64,000 nt of DNA from Pachypanchax playfairii (Eukaryota; Chordata; Actinopteri; Cyprinodontiformes; Aplocheilidae). Both the position numbers and the translations under genes were made by a program. Where the stretch lies: assembly GCA_006937955.1 (NCBI GenBank), contig SSNP01000122.1, forward strand, positions 232,077 to 296,076, read 5' to 3'. Of the stretch, positions 1 to 11,705 are shown piece after piece (position 1 is the first letter of the stretch; every line of letters starts with the position of its first letter). Under the pieces are notes generated by a model, which was not told the DNA's origin, did not search any database, and worked only from the letters and a program-made list of their open reading frames with translations.

Positions 1-790
1 CTATCTTAAAGAGGCCCTTTCATACAAATTTCATGACTTTGTGGTTATTTCTTAAGTATCAACCAGTAATATGAAACATTTTATGTCTAAAAAACGTCAG
101 GGAACACTTATTAACAGACCTTTCAATCTGTCTGCAATAAAATTCGGGTGGTTCCGGCTCCTTCCATCAGGCTGCTTTGTCAGCAGCTTGTTTACATTCA
201 TTATTTGAATTTGCTGGACTCAGATTGGCTAACAAACTAGCCTATGAGAGCAAGGTACACTGTTTCCTGCCCATCTGCACATGGCAACATAGGACGTTGT
301 GTCTTCCTGTTTGCTACGTCTTATGCTAACAGCTTTTAGCCAACAGCAGGCTAGGCGTGGTTTCAACTGCAGGAGCTGCCAAATACTAATGAACAAAGGA
401 GTTGTGACGAAACAGATACAGGCTGTATGGACTCGGGAGAAATCGGGTGTTATCGCCACCTGCGTAGTTTGAGAGATTAAAACTGAAAGATTAAACATTG
501 ATAGTATTAAAGATAGGTATAAACTGGTCAAAGTATATATACTGTATAAATATATATGTCCAGGGTTACTAAGAATAAATTCCTTCTTGATCTCAAGCAA
601 AAAAGAGACGATTAATAAGATTAAAAATATATGAGGTGCCGCATAGGACAAAATGTATGTTTCACTCTCACTCACACCAATAAAAGTATGCATACACCAC
701 AAACAATATTTTCTTGCGTACTCAAATTTATAAAATTACACATACATGCACCTGAAATTTCCCTCACACATACCAAAAAACTGCACTAGT
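1..790 (+). repeat. Left inverted arm of the foldback element
   Basis: Reverse complement of 3184-3968. Bases 1 to about 482 are MITE-related sequence in reverse orientation; the inner 300 bp, including AT-rich TATA runs, are specific to this element. Open frames in this arm are mirrored in the other arm and are not genes. Confidence 0.88.
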
Positions 791-1290
791 CTGTGTGAGA
801 GCTTATACTAGTGTGAATGAGAGCTTATACTAGTATGAATGAGAGGCTCATACCTTAGCCAATGAGAGCTTATACTAGTATAATAAGAGCTTATACTAAT
901 ATGAATGAGAGCGTATACTAGTGTGAATGAGAGGCTCATACTAGTATGAATGAGAACTTATACTGGTTTAAATGAGAGGCTCGTACTAGTGTGTGTGAGA
1001 GCTTATACTAGTGTGAATGAGAGGCTCATACTAGTGTGAATGAGAGCTTATACTAGTGTGAATGAGAGGCTCATACTAGTGTGAATGAGAGGCTCGTACT
1101 AGTGTGAATGACAGCTGATACTAGTATGAATGAGAGCTTATACTAGTGTGAATGAGAACTTATACTAGTGTGAATGAGAGCTTATACTAGTGTGAATGAG
1201 AGCTTATACTAGTGTGAATGAGAGCTTATACTAGTATGAATGAGAGCTTATACTGGTGTAAATGAGAGGCTCGTACGAGTGTGTGTAAGA
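786..1290 (+). repeat. Minisatellite with 22-23 bp unit containing ACTAGT
   Basis: About 22 tandem units of the form TGAATGAGAGCTTATACTAG, with variants such as GAGAGGCTCATACTAG. Units differ by a few bases and by one base in length. Every unit carries or nearly carries the palindrome ACTAGT. There are no spacers, so it is not a CRISPR array. Confidence 0.93.
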
Positions 1291-1370
1291 GGTAATCTTG
1301 TCCCAGCGGAGGCGGGGCTACTAATTCAGCCAGTTTAACTGGATTGTCTAATGGGGGCAGCACAGCAAAC

Positions 1371-2930
1371 AACACAAAGAAAGATGTAAAAAGGTAATAA
1401 ATATATTGAGGTGTTTAAGGGGGAATGATTGGGGAGCTAGTACTAAAGCATTAAAACAAATCCATATAGCAATGATTAGGTTCGTTATTGATTATGGTAG
1501 TATAGTATATAGTTCAGCAAGTCAAACTTTATTAAAAAAGATTGAAGTAATACAAAGTCAGGCTTTAAGAATATGCTGTGGAGTAATGAAAACTACTCCA
1601 ATAGTTTCATTATAAGTAGAAATGGGAGAGATGCCTTTGAATCTAAGATTCAAATTACTGAAATTAAATTATTGGACTAATGGGCAGGGAAGTGAAGATG
1701 ATGAACATCTGGTTAAGGTAGAGATAAAAATAGGAGGGGAATATATTAATAGAAAATATAAGAGTATGATTTGGAAATCATGTAGACTAGTGGAAGAATT
1801 TAAATTGAATGATAAAACATTTGTTAAAAAATGTTTATATTCAGCTACTCCCCTTTGGTTGTTTCCAAAAGTAATTATAGATTTTTATATTCAAAATGAA
1901 ATTAAAAGAAAGAAAGGTAATAGGAACTGGGATAATATCGTTGAAAAAAGGTTAAATGAAACTCATAAATCATTTATCCCAATATATACGGATGGATCAA
2001 AAGAGACAGGTAAAGAAACAACAGGATTTTCTTTCTGGATTCTAATAATCTATCAATATACACAGTGGAAATGTTAGCTATTTCATTTAGTTTACAGTGG
2101 ATAGAACAAAATGGAATAAAAAAAAGTATTATATACTCAGATTCAATGTAAGTTTTATTATCAATTAAAGCAATATCAGCAGATAAAAGACCAGATATTT
2201 TATATGAAATATATGAATGTTTATTTAGACTAATAATGAAAAATTCAGAAGTGAGATTTATGTGGGTTCCAGCACATAGAGGGGTAGAGGGTAATGAAAT
2301 AGCTGGTTATTATTTAAAGCAGACAACAAAACTAAAAACTGTGATAGAAGTACCATTTAGTGTGGCAGAAATAAAAGCAGTTATTAAGAAACAGATAATG
2401 GATGAATGGCAAGAACAATGGATAAGAGAAGAGAAAGGAAGGTATTTATATATTATTAATGGAAGGTGGGTAGAACGGAAAACATTCAAATGAATAACAG
2501 AAATCAAATAATAATGTCGAGGATGATAATGGGTCATACAGCTTTAAATAGTACACTTTATATAATAGGTAAGCATAATACAGGATTGTGTGATTGTGGG
2601 AATGATAGGGAAATGGTGGAACATGTATTATGTTATTTTAGAAAGTATGTATTAAATAGGAAAATATTACAAGAAAAATTAAAAGTTAAATGATATAGAA
2701 AATTACGTTTAAAGAATCTGTTAAATGGAGAGATAGATATTTATAGAGCAGTCCCAAAATTTTTAAGGAAAAGTGGAATAATAAATAGAATTTAAAGAAA
2801 AATATTAATAGGATACTCCCCACTTCAACTCACACTCCCATACAGTAGGTGGCGGAAAGGCACCTAAAGTTGGTTGCCACCCGCCAGTAAAACAAAGAGA
2901 AGAAGAAGAAGGGCAGCATTGCATGCAGCT
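1371..2930 (+). pseudogene. I/Nimb-type non-LTR retrotransposon, 5'-truncated and broken
   Basis: The reading begins inside the end of the reverse transcriptase domain (KKVINILRCLRGNDWGASTK, then YGSIVYSSAS and IQSQALRICCG). It continues into an RNase H domain with YTDGSK at 1984-2001, EMLAI, YSDSM and WVPAHRGVEGNE. A Cys/His stretch (CDCGNDREMVEHVLC) follows. A stop near 1613, a frame change near 2050, an in-frame stop after SDSM and another frame change near 2465 make it dead. The 3' tail has GTAGGTGGCGGAAAGGCACC and ends in GAAGAAGAAG, typical of fish elements of this group. Clade naming is from memory of the motifs. Confidence 0.85.
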
Positions 2931-2971
2931 CTTGTTGACACCAGCAGTTAATCTGGAAGAATGATCAGAAG

Positions 2972-3183
2972 CACTAGTCTGTGTGAGAGTTTATGTGTGA
3001 ATGAGAGCTTATACTAGTGTGAATGAGACCTTGTACTAATATGAATGAGAGCTTACAGTAGTCTGTATGAGAGCGTATACTAGTATGACTGAGAGCTTAC
3101 GAGCCTCTCATTCACTCTAGTATAGGCTCTCATTCATACTAGTATAAGCTCTCATTCTGACTAGTATAAGCTCTCACACATAC
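2972..3183. repeat. ACTAGT minisatellite, orientation flips near 3100
   Basis: About six units in the same direction as 786-1290 run to about 3099. Four or so units then follow in reverse complement up to the right arm. The switch point reads GAGAGCTTACGAGCCTCTC. Confidence 0.9.
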
Positions 3184-3968
3184 TAGTGCAGCTTTTTTGG
3201 TATGTGTGAGGGAAATTTCAGGTGCATGTATGTGTGATTTTATAAATTTTGAGTATGCAAGAAAATATTGTTAGTGGTGTATGCATACTTTTAATGGTGT
3301 GAGTGACAGTGAAACATCCATTTTGTCCTATACGGCACCTCATATCTTTTTAATCTTATTAATCGTCTCTTTTTTCCTTGAGATCAAGAAGGAATTTATT
3401 CTTAGTAACCCTGGACATATATATTTATATATATACTTTGACCAGTTTATACCTATCTTTAATACTATCAATGTTTAATCTTTCAGTTTTAATCTCTCAA
3501 ACTACGCAGGTGGCGATAACACCCGATTTCTCCCGAGTTCATAAGGCCTTTATCTGTTTCGTCACAATTCCTTTGTTCATTAGCATTCATCAGCTCCTGC
3601 AGTTGAAACCACGCCTAGCCTGCTGTTGGCTAAAAGCTGTTAGCATAAGACGTAGCAAACAGGAAGACACAACGTCCTATGTTGCCATGTGCAGATGGGC
3701 AGGAAACAGTGTACCTTGCTCTCATAGGCTAGTTTGTTAGCCAATCTGAGTCCAGCAAATTCAAATAATGAATGTAAACAAGCTGCTGACAAAGCAGCCT
3801 GATGGAAGGAGCCGGAACCACCCGAATTTTATTGCAGACAGATTGAAAGGTCTGTTAATAAGTGTTTCCTGACGTTTTTTAGACATAAAATGTTTCATAT
3901 TACTGGTTGATACTTAAGAAATAACCACAAAGTCATGAAATTTGTATGAAAGGGCCTCTTTAAGATAG
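3184..3968 (-). repeat. Right inverted arm of the foldback element
   Basis: Pairs with 1-790. It ends in GGGCCTCTTTAA followed by GATAG. The arm is long enough that a read-through transcript would form a very long hairpin. Confidence 0.88.
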
Positions 3969-4339
3969 TGAAGTTTTCAAACTCAGAGAGAAACTTTTAC
4001 ACACACACTTACACATTTACACACTTTTCGGGTCTCCATTTTATCAGAAATCTGTACTCCATTTGTTGATGTTTTGCAGTCTATACCAATCTCAAAGTAG
4101 GCCATTTGAAATAAAAATAAACAGCTTCAATGAGGAAAGGACAACAATGGTATCCTATCATGTATAATGAAATACAAAAAGAGGATTGAGGAAAAAAGTG
4201 ATTGTTGGTGTAAAAAGCAGACAGAGATAGCAAACAAGGAAGCAGAATGAAGTGGAGATAATGCAGTGTTGAAGAAAAGAAGGAGATTTGAATTCATCAG
4301 AGCAATAATTGTTCACCAAAAGACCAAATAGAAAAGCTT

Positions 4340-4440
4340 GTGTGCGTGTGTGTGTGTATGAGAGAGAGAGAGAGAGACAGAGAGAGAGACATACTGGGTA
4401 GAAGGGGGACAAAGTGACTGAGCAGGAAGATAATGAGAAA
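4340..4440. repeat. Compound (GT)n/(GA)n microsatellite
   Basis: A short GT-rich run is followed by about 10 GA pairs, then impure purine-rich sequence. Frames read on the minus strand through it are low-complexity artefacts. Confidence 0.9.
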
Positions 4441-4635
4441 GAGAGATGAGTGACTGAAGTCGATTGTATAACCAGGAGCATCTTTTTACATTTCCTCCTA
4501 TGCTTCTGAGCATCATGGATACACAAAGACATGATGCCGCACTCCTGCCAAGGTCTATTCTGAGGCAGGGATGAAATCCTGAAGAAAACAGTGGGACTCG
4601 AAACAAAAGCAGACCCCCTTCTTGCAGGCTTAAGT

Positions 4636-4974
4636 TTAAAGGTGCAATATGTAAGAATTTTACAGTGAAATACTCACACAACAGTCTAATGTCCCACTGA
4701 TATTGAAGGTAAAAAGTTACATTGTAACAGGTTTTGATCTCCAGTTAGGAGATAGTCATTGTTTACAATAACTATTCTGCATCCAGACTTCCTGGTTGAT
4801 AGTCAATCACTTGTGAGCCTGCAAGGCTGCCAAGTCTTCAACACAAGCAGTTGCAGTCCCACAACAACCAGCAGCAAAGAGTAAAAGAAGCAGCCCTGAA
4901 GTAACTTTTTGCTACATGAACTGTGGGACTCAGATTTGACAACAAGGTGTAATTCTTACATATTCCACCTTTAA
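4636..4974. mobile_element. TTAA-flanked MITE of about 340 bp
   Basis: Terminal inverted repeats TTAAAGGTGCAATATGTAAG and TTAAAGGTGGAATATGTAAG (right end read in reverse complement), each starting with TTAA. It has no coding potential. The structure fits a piggyBac-type non-autonomous element. A fragment of the same family lies near 34738. Confidence 0.82.
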
Positions 4975-4990
4975 GTACAGTGTTCAAAGT

Positions 4991-5347
4991 ATTCTCCTCT
5001 GACCTCTAGCATCAATAAGGCATTTTTGCCCACAGGACTGTTGCATACTGGATGTTTTTCCCTTTTCACACCATTCTTTGTAAACCCTAGAAATGGTTGT
5101 GCGTGAAAATCCCAGTAACTGCGCAGATTGTTAAATACTCAGACCGGCCCGTCTGGCACCAACAACCATGCTACCCTCAAAATTGCTTAAATCACCTTTT
5201 TGATATTCAGTTTGGTGTTCAGGGGATTGTTTTGACCAGGACCAAATCCCAAATGCATTCAAGCAACTGCCATGTGATTGGCTGATTAGATAATTGCACT
5301 AAGGAGAAATTGAACAGGTGTTCCTAATAATCCTATAGGTGAGTGTA
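4991..5347 (-). mobile_element. Tc1-like element, 5' part only
   Basis: Reverse complement of the first 280 bp or so of the Tc1-like copy at 26932. It shares the terminal repeat (CACTCACCT...GGATTATTAGGAACACC, read from the right) and the start of the transposase up to the GATGCTAGAGGTCAGAGGAG region. It is cut off next to the TTAA MITE at 4974. Confidence 0.85.
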
Positions 5348-5349
5348 TT

Positions 5350-8280
5350 TTTCCATAAACTCAGTGTTGTACAGTCAACAGATGGCCACTGATATTTGAA
5401 GTAACTTTTTTTTTTTTTGCCCCAAACCCACAATTTTAAAGGAAGACTGGCCAATAAACTGACTCTTGCCCAAGTAACAGTAGTGTTACTTTAGCATTGT
5501 GTGATTTTCCAACTGCCCCTGATGCTGTTGTGCTAGTATGTAATGTGATCATGGGTGACTATGAAAGGATAATCATGGGAATGAGTTGCCTAAATATAAA
5601 ACCTTAAATAGTGAGTAGCATCATCATGACTCCTTTCACACTGAAAGTGTTCCAAATTTGTCCCAACTCATTCATAATCTCATGGATTGAACAAGTCATG
5701 TGTAACTTTATGAGCAGAATTGTTTTACATATTTGAAGTGGGCCTAAAATACATGATATATGTATGAACCACTTACCACAGGTGTAAAACATACAATACT
5801 TTAATGTTACATGGTTGAGGGACACCTTTTTAGAGTTGAATTTGAAAGGTATGAATAAAGCACACAAAAAGTCACACTAACTGGAAGACTTGCCCTTTTA
5901 GAGTGTCAAATGGCAAATAGTACAGTTTGCAGTCGACTGTGGATGGATCAGACTTGGTGTAATAATTAGCATTCGATACTACAGATGGTCAATCCAACTG
6001 ATGTTTGGGGAGTTTGAAGATCAGGCCAAGACTTAGGGCTCTTTGTTGTTTTCCTGAGGCAGTTTTAGTTTTACTTGTACAATGAATTGGTGTTAGAGAG
6101 TGCTACGTGAGTTTCCCTAATAGAATTAAGGGTATTCTGTGATGTCTCTTTTGTTTTTTCTATGTTTTGTTGTTTTTCTCTGCTCAAAGATGGCATCTCT
6201 AATTACAAGGGTGATTAGATAGTGAAGATAATGCATTATCATCAGCTATTGTCTGTCCGTGCTTTTATTAGCTCAACTAGCCATCTTGGAAGTATGGAGA
6301 TAGATTTAAATACTGATGGCACACGAGACACTAAAGGGATTAGGATGGGTACAGCTAATGCCCACACACAATTGTGTGTATTATACATATGTAGGTCATT
6401 ATGACTATCAAAATACAATAACCAATGTTTGAAAACATTAAGTTCAAGTTCCCAGATGTATGTCATGTGAGTGTAGGGCCAGGGGTGATGTTCGTTAAAT
6501 TGAAAATCGCTTGAAAATTCTCATATCATGACAGAATGAACTGCCTGAGGAAAGGAAATGTGACTCACTGCTAGCAATAGTGACTAGCTCCCAACAGCTG
6601 TTTTGGCATCATCCCGGCATCCAGCATCCGGTGTTCAGAGGTTTCAAGAAGAGACTTTATCCTCTTAAAACACTGAATTCTTTGGCTGCATGACAGAGAT
6701 CTCTGACACACAAGTGTGTATATGCCTGTGTGTGTTCTACCTCTCCTTCTTCTTCCTGTTTTTCTTTGTGCCCAAATGCTACAATCCTGCCATCTGTCCT
6801 CCTAGCTGAGAATCAGGTGCTGAATGCTTTGTAACTTGGCTTCAAGCTAATTTAATGTTCCCCAGTCTTGTTATCTCTCTGAGGCCAGTTCATGCCTAAA
6901 TGAGCCCAACTAAAATGAGAAAGAAACTGCCACTTAGCTGCACATGTTCTTGTTGTTATCACCAACCCATTACTCTGCTTCTATTGCCTTTGTAAAGTTC
7001 CATTATTGATCTGGAAATGTGGATGTAAGTAAAGATTAGATTCTGAATATTATAAACAGTGCTAATTTTTTTTTAATTTGAAGTTGTTATCGTGATACAA
7101 GCATCTTTTTACCAAACAGTATATTTCCTCATGTGCTCAAACAAATTCTGTATTGAACACTCTCTGTGCTGTTGCAGCATCATTAATAACGCATCGACAA
7201 AAAGAATCATGTGCCACTGTGCAAAGCTATTTTTGTGTCTGCGTAAAGTCAAATATTTGTCTTTTATTTATAGCCAAAATTGCAAATGCAGTTCTTATCA
7301 ATTTTTAAAACCTTGTTGGATAAATACAGAAAGATGCTGACATTACTGTGAAGAAGCTCTGAAGCTTTTTTAGCTGGAGATTTCACAGGCTAGGAAACTC
7401 TCCCACAGCATGCGGCTCAATAAGTTGTTTCCACCTACATAAAAGTTTAGCTTTATGGCTTCTTTATCCAGTCATCATCATGTTTTGTGGCTCAGCTGTG
7501 CCCACTCCTCTCTAGAATGAGCGATACCACCTCTTTACGCCTATCTGCTGTAATAAATGGCAGCACATGGCCTAGCCTCATTCCCTCCAGATCCAATTTC
7601 CGTCCTATGTAACCCCAGGGTATGACTGCTGTGCTACTAATCCTCCAAACCCTGTGCAAATCACTTCACCCCCTTCTTCTCATTGAATCTGGCAGTAATG
7701 AGAGAATGCCAGTACATTGCATCAGGCACTGAGGCCATCATTGAGGAGAAATGGTTAATTAGAGAAAGAGAAAGAAAGAAAAAAGATGTATGGGGAAAGG
7801 AAATGGGAAAACAAAGACAGATGGTGGAAAGACATCCACACCACACATTTCCAGAGCCATGCACCATTTGTTTGACAGATTTGGTCTCCTATTATTATTA
7901 TGTTTGTTGTATAAATACATAAATGAATAAATCACCTATTTCAGTTTACAGTGGTCTCTGAGAACACCACCTTCTATGTTTTGCTTGGAATTAGTTATAT
8001 CATTTTTTTATTTATTTCATTTTGCATTTGTTTGTAGACTAATTAATGAAAAATCAATTGCTACCACTCTAATCTCATTGAATGCTACACAATAGCCAGA
8101 AGAGATCGTAACACCCTGTCTAAAGGCAAATAAAATCCTGGAAAACATTTGAGGATGAGGTAACTAAACTGTCTTATAGGCAAATTCTGTATCTTATTTT
8201 TCAGTGCTGACATGGTGCTTTGAGCTTTGGGTTCAGCTCACTTTTACAGTTGATTTTAGCTATTTGCATTATCAGGAATT
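5350..8280. other. Intergenic stretch with no recognised gene
   Basis: AT-rich sequence with short open frames only. I see no protein family, no clear repeat termini and no RNA gene. A purine-rich run at 7755-7810 gives a charged but meaningless frame. Confidence 0.6.
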
Positions 8281-9344
8281 CCTTACATCCCTCTAACAGA
8301 TGAGACAATAATTATTGGCCCCCTTTATGAAATTAGATAACACTCTTGTTTGCTTCATGAAAATGACAATTAACAAGTGGTTGTTTTTTGGGAAACAAAT
8401 AGACTATAGAAAAACAATGTCCACTAAGTTTAAATAGGATATTTTATTGCTCCAACAATTTGAAACAAGAAATGAGACATTCAAATTTATTAGCCCCCTG
8501 GCTTTTAATAGTCAATAGTGAACCCTTTCTGAGTCACGGCTGACAACGATCTCTTAGTCCTGTAAGATCCAATCCATCATAAAATAGCCAGACAATTCTG
8601 ATCTTTTGGAACTGAGATGTTTATGAACCCTTACAACAAAAGCCACATTTTTTTTCTTGCTCATGTTGTTTATGATATTTTTTTTTGTATCTGATTTGAT
8701 CCATTGGCCATTTTTACGTTTTAATTGTAATAGACTATTTTTTAAAAATGACTTAGATTTTTGATGTTATTGTTACTGTAACTTCTTCAAATATTAGCAA
8801 GGATTTTCCTGAAAAAAAGCAATGCTAACCCCTGACTGGATTTGCAAGAGCTTGATTTACTGTGGCTAAAACCAAATCATCAAAGGCAGACACTTGCTGG
8901 CGCGTCCGCCAACCAGCTTAAAATATTATACCAGACGTCCCTCCCTTTTGCAGACACTTTCAAATGGAGCGATTCCAGATGTGTTTCCCCAACTTGACAA
9001 GAGGTGGGACTACACATAGATCTGGCAGAGCCAGGTTAATTGCAGGGTTTCACTGGACATTTACTATGAGCACTCCCCTCAGATTCTCAATAGGATTGAG
9101 GTCTGGGCTCTGTGCAGAACACTCCAGGATCTGGTTTTAGTATCCTTGAGGAACTGTTGGACTAATTTCAATGTATGCTTTGGGTCATTCTCTTGTTGGA
9201 TGACCAAGCAACAACCTAAACCTAGACGACTAGCAGATTTCCACATATTCTACCTCAAAATGTGAACATAATCTGATCATAGATGATTCCAGCCACCCTC
9301 TGAACTCAGGGTTCAAGCTCTTATCTGGTTGTAGGTTAAGTCTG

Positions 9345-9595
9345 CCAAGAATTAAGAAAAACAGACAAAGAAATTATTTTGTCCCTGTCGCCATCAGTTT
9401 TATGAACACACGCAAATGATTTTAACGGGGTGTAATTTTTAACGGAATGTAACTTTTTAACAGAGGATAATTTTTAACGTATCGTGTAATTCGTTGTTGT
9501 AAAGTTGTTAAATGCTGTGTTTTATGTGTGTGTGTGATGTCACTGTCAGTTGTACAACAAATTACCCCTGGGGATAATAAAGTTTACCATGAAAC
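9345..9595 (+). repeat. Inserted retroelement tail with short tandem units
   Basis: It holds four imperfect 18-bp units beginning TTTTAACG (9420-9492), a short GT run and the tail TTACCCCTGGGGATAATAAAG. That tail resembles the 3' end of fish SINE/LINE pairs and the fragment at 37081-37180. Confidence 0.5.
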
Positions 9596-9891
9596 TTAAT
9601 TTTCTTTTTTCATGATTCCATGAACCTGAACAATAGCTCCACAGCATGATGCAACTTTGTTTCTTGGGTTGCAGAACAATGAGGCTAAACAGTTCCAGTT
9701 TAGTCTAATCAGATCAAAGTACAGACTTCCAAACATCTTTACTGTTCAAATGTTCCCAGACAAACTTCAGTTGGGCTGTGATGTGCCACTCTTCCAGTAA
9801 AAGGGTTCTTTGTGGACAATGACCCTGAAGTCCACCTCAATGAAGAGCCTTCACAACTATGTTCCCTGAAACATCAACTCCAGAAGAGTCC

Positions 9892-11333
9892 AAGGTCCTC
9901 ATTTATCAAACGTTCGTAGAAACTGTCCTATATTCTATCCTATGCATAAAATTTGGAATATCCGTACACACAGTCAAAAGTGATTTATCAAATGTGCGGT
10001 ACGCACACTCCTCCACAATCATGTGTTGATAAATCCCCCTTGTGCGTACTCAGGTCGCGTGCCCGTTCACAGTCATTTGCATACAGAAACGCCCTATTTG
10101 GTAACAGCACTTCCTTTAAAGCCCATTCAGAAAATCCTTAAAATAATGGCCAAAAGAGAAAAATAGAAAACAAATAAAGAATTTTCTGTGACAGCGAGGT
10201 CAAGGTACTTGTCGCAGAAGTGGAACAGAACCAACAATTGCTGTTTGGTTCTCTTAGCTCGGTAGAAACCAATACAAGAAAAAATACAGCCTGGGAGAAA
10301 GTTGCAGATGCGGTCAGAACAGAGGAGAGATCCCCTTCAGAAATAAAAAAAGAAATGTTTCGATATTAAACTACACACGAAAAACCGTAGCAGAGCACAG
10401 AAGGTCCACAGTCGCTACGGGAAGTGGACAGAACTCAACAGAGCTGTTCGCATTTGAAAGCTGTTGAAGCTGTTGCTCTGACTGTTGTTACTGTACACAG
10501 GGACAGTGAAAACATCTTCACCAACAGAACATGCAGAACCATCCAGTGTCCACAAAGAAGATAAGTCACTTTCTTTTAATTATTTAAAGTAAAGCACATC
10601 CTTCTTAACCAGATAAAACAAGGAGCCAATTTTTATATGATAATCGGTGCGCTCTTTATATATAAATAAAGGAAACTACTAGGCGCTTGGAGACAGGTAA
10701 ATAATAGGCCTATACAATTTATTTCAAAACAGAAGCTGTCATCCTGTCACACTGGAGGAGGAGCAGCAGCCGGGTCAAACAGCTGTTGAATGAGTCCTCA
10801 GTGCGTAAAGAGGGCGCTATAAAGGCTCTTACGGAACAGAAGGAGCAGTTGCTGCTTGTGCTTCACACATAATGAATAAATAACCTAGTTACGATTTGAA
10901 ACCGCTCTTTGGAGCCGCTCTGTGCGATCACCCAGCATCTGCACGGTCACGGAAGACGCGCTCCCTCCAGGGTGCAGGCTCTGCCAAATCCACCAATAAT
11001 ACAAGATCAGCCATCCTACTATCTCAAATACTTGTATTTTTATAACTTTGACCACCAATTATGCGACAAAGCTGTTTTATTAACATGCATAATTACTAAT
11101 TGGTTCAGAGATGATTTGTGGATGAGGAACACGCATGACTGAGAGCTTCAGAATTCCAGTTCCATGTTCTACCACTAGATGCTGTGCGTACGCACGACCA
11201 GAGATGTACTTATATTTAGGAACATTTCTACACATAAGTACAAATTGATAAATAATACATGATGTGTAGAATTGTTCCAATGCACAAAATATGCACAGAT
11301 CTGTGCGTTCGAACGATTGATAAATGAGGGCCC
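9892..11333 (+). mobile_element. Harbinger-like element with decayed Myb/SANT-like ORF
   Basis: The ends are inverted repeats: GGTCCTCATTTATCAAACG at the left and, in reverse complement, GGGCCCTCATTTATCAATCG at the right. Inside, about 10178-10371 reads a Myb/SANT-like (trihelix) segment: EVKVLVAEVEQNQQLLFGSL, then AWEKVADAVRTEERSPSEIK and a stop. Such a DNA-binding protein accompanies the nuclease in PIF/Harbinger transposons. No DDE nuclease was recognised, so this copy is incomplete. The superfamily call is inferred from this protein and the ends. Confidence 0.65.
10178..10373 (+). pseudogene. Myb/SANT-like DNA-binding protein remnant
   Basis: About 64 codons ending in TAA, with the tryptophan-containing pattern of the Harbinger accessory Myb/SANT-like domain (AWEKVADAV...SEIKKEMF). 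The expected start ATG at 10146 is in another frame and meets a stop after six codons. Downstream coding (from 10374) is out of frame. It therefore looks dead. Confidence 0.6.
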
Positions 11334-11705
11334 AGGTCAGCAACAATCATCTTGTACATGCAATGATACAGGAGTTCAAAACACAGTGAATCACTTGTAA
11401 ATGACAGTGTAGCTTTCCCCTTTATCATGAGCCTCTACCATTTTCTTCCTAAACACCAGACTGATATCCTCTGTCTCAAACATGGTGAGTAACAGTAGTC
11501 CCTCTCATGTGTTCAAGCGCCTGTTCATTGGAGTCTTTTCATGCTGACTGAATGTTATTAGGAAGCATATTGACTGCACAGCTGATTTAATAGCACTGGT
11601 GAATGTTTGCTTATATAAATTTTCATCAATGCTGCAAATATTGGGAAGAAGTTAAGAAAAACGGTCCATAATTACTGAAGGGCTAATAACTTTGGCCTCA
11701 ACTGG

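Larger units (their letters stand above)
1..3968. mobile_element. Foldback-type composite element with arms of about 785 bp
   Basis: Positions 1-790 and 3184-3968 are near-perfect inverted copies, differing by small indels and scattered substitutions. Both ends read TTAAAGAGGCCC next to a shared 5-bp CTATC/GATAG, so the inverted symmetry may extend beyond position 1. Between the arms lie an ACTAGT minisatellite and a broken non-LTR retrotransposon. The outer 480 bp of each arm match the last part of a TTAA-flanked MITE family found elsewhere in the window. No transposase was seen, so movement would depend on an outside enzyme. Confidence 0.8.
8300..11705 (-). mobile_element. Old Tc1-like transposon, split by a later insertion
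   Basis: Minus-strand reading from 11480 gives a degenerate transposase start resembling the Tc1 helix-turn-helix (MFETEDISLVFRKKMVEAHD). It resumes below 9890 with a decayed WSDET catalytic region, and near 9200-9100 with HTLKLVQQFLKD and a decayed SPDLNPIE-type block. Weakly matching inverted ends (TTATTGGCCCC near 8310 and TTATTAGCCCT near 11685) bound it. The reading has many stops and shifts. The middle is occupied by a Harbinger-like element (9892-11333) and by a 250-bp insert at 9345-9595. Confidence 0.65.

Noticed and set aside
229..702. 157-codon minus-strand frame and its mirror at 3281-3740
   Set aside because: Both lie in the inverted arms and read the same repeat sequence. They resemble no family and differ in length between the arms, so they are chance frames in a repeat.
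786..1290. CRISPR-like regular repeat
   Set aside because: Units are directly adjacent with no unique spacers, the units vary, and the genome is vertebrate.
4158..4681. Overlapping minus-strand frames rich in Ser, Leu, Thr and His
   Set aside because: They are produced by the GT/GA microsatellite and low-complexity sequence.
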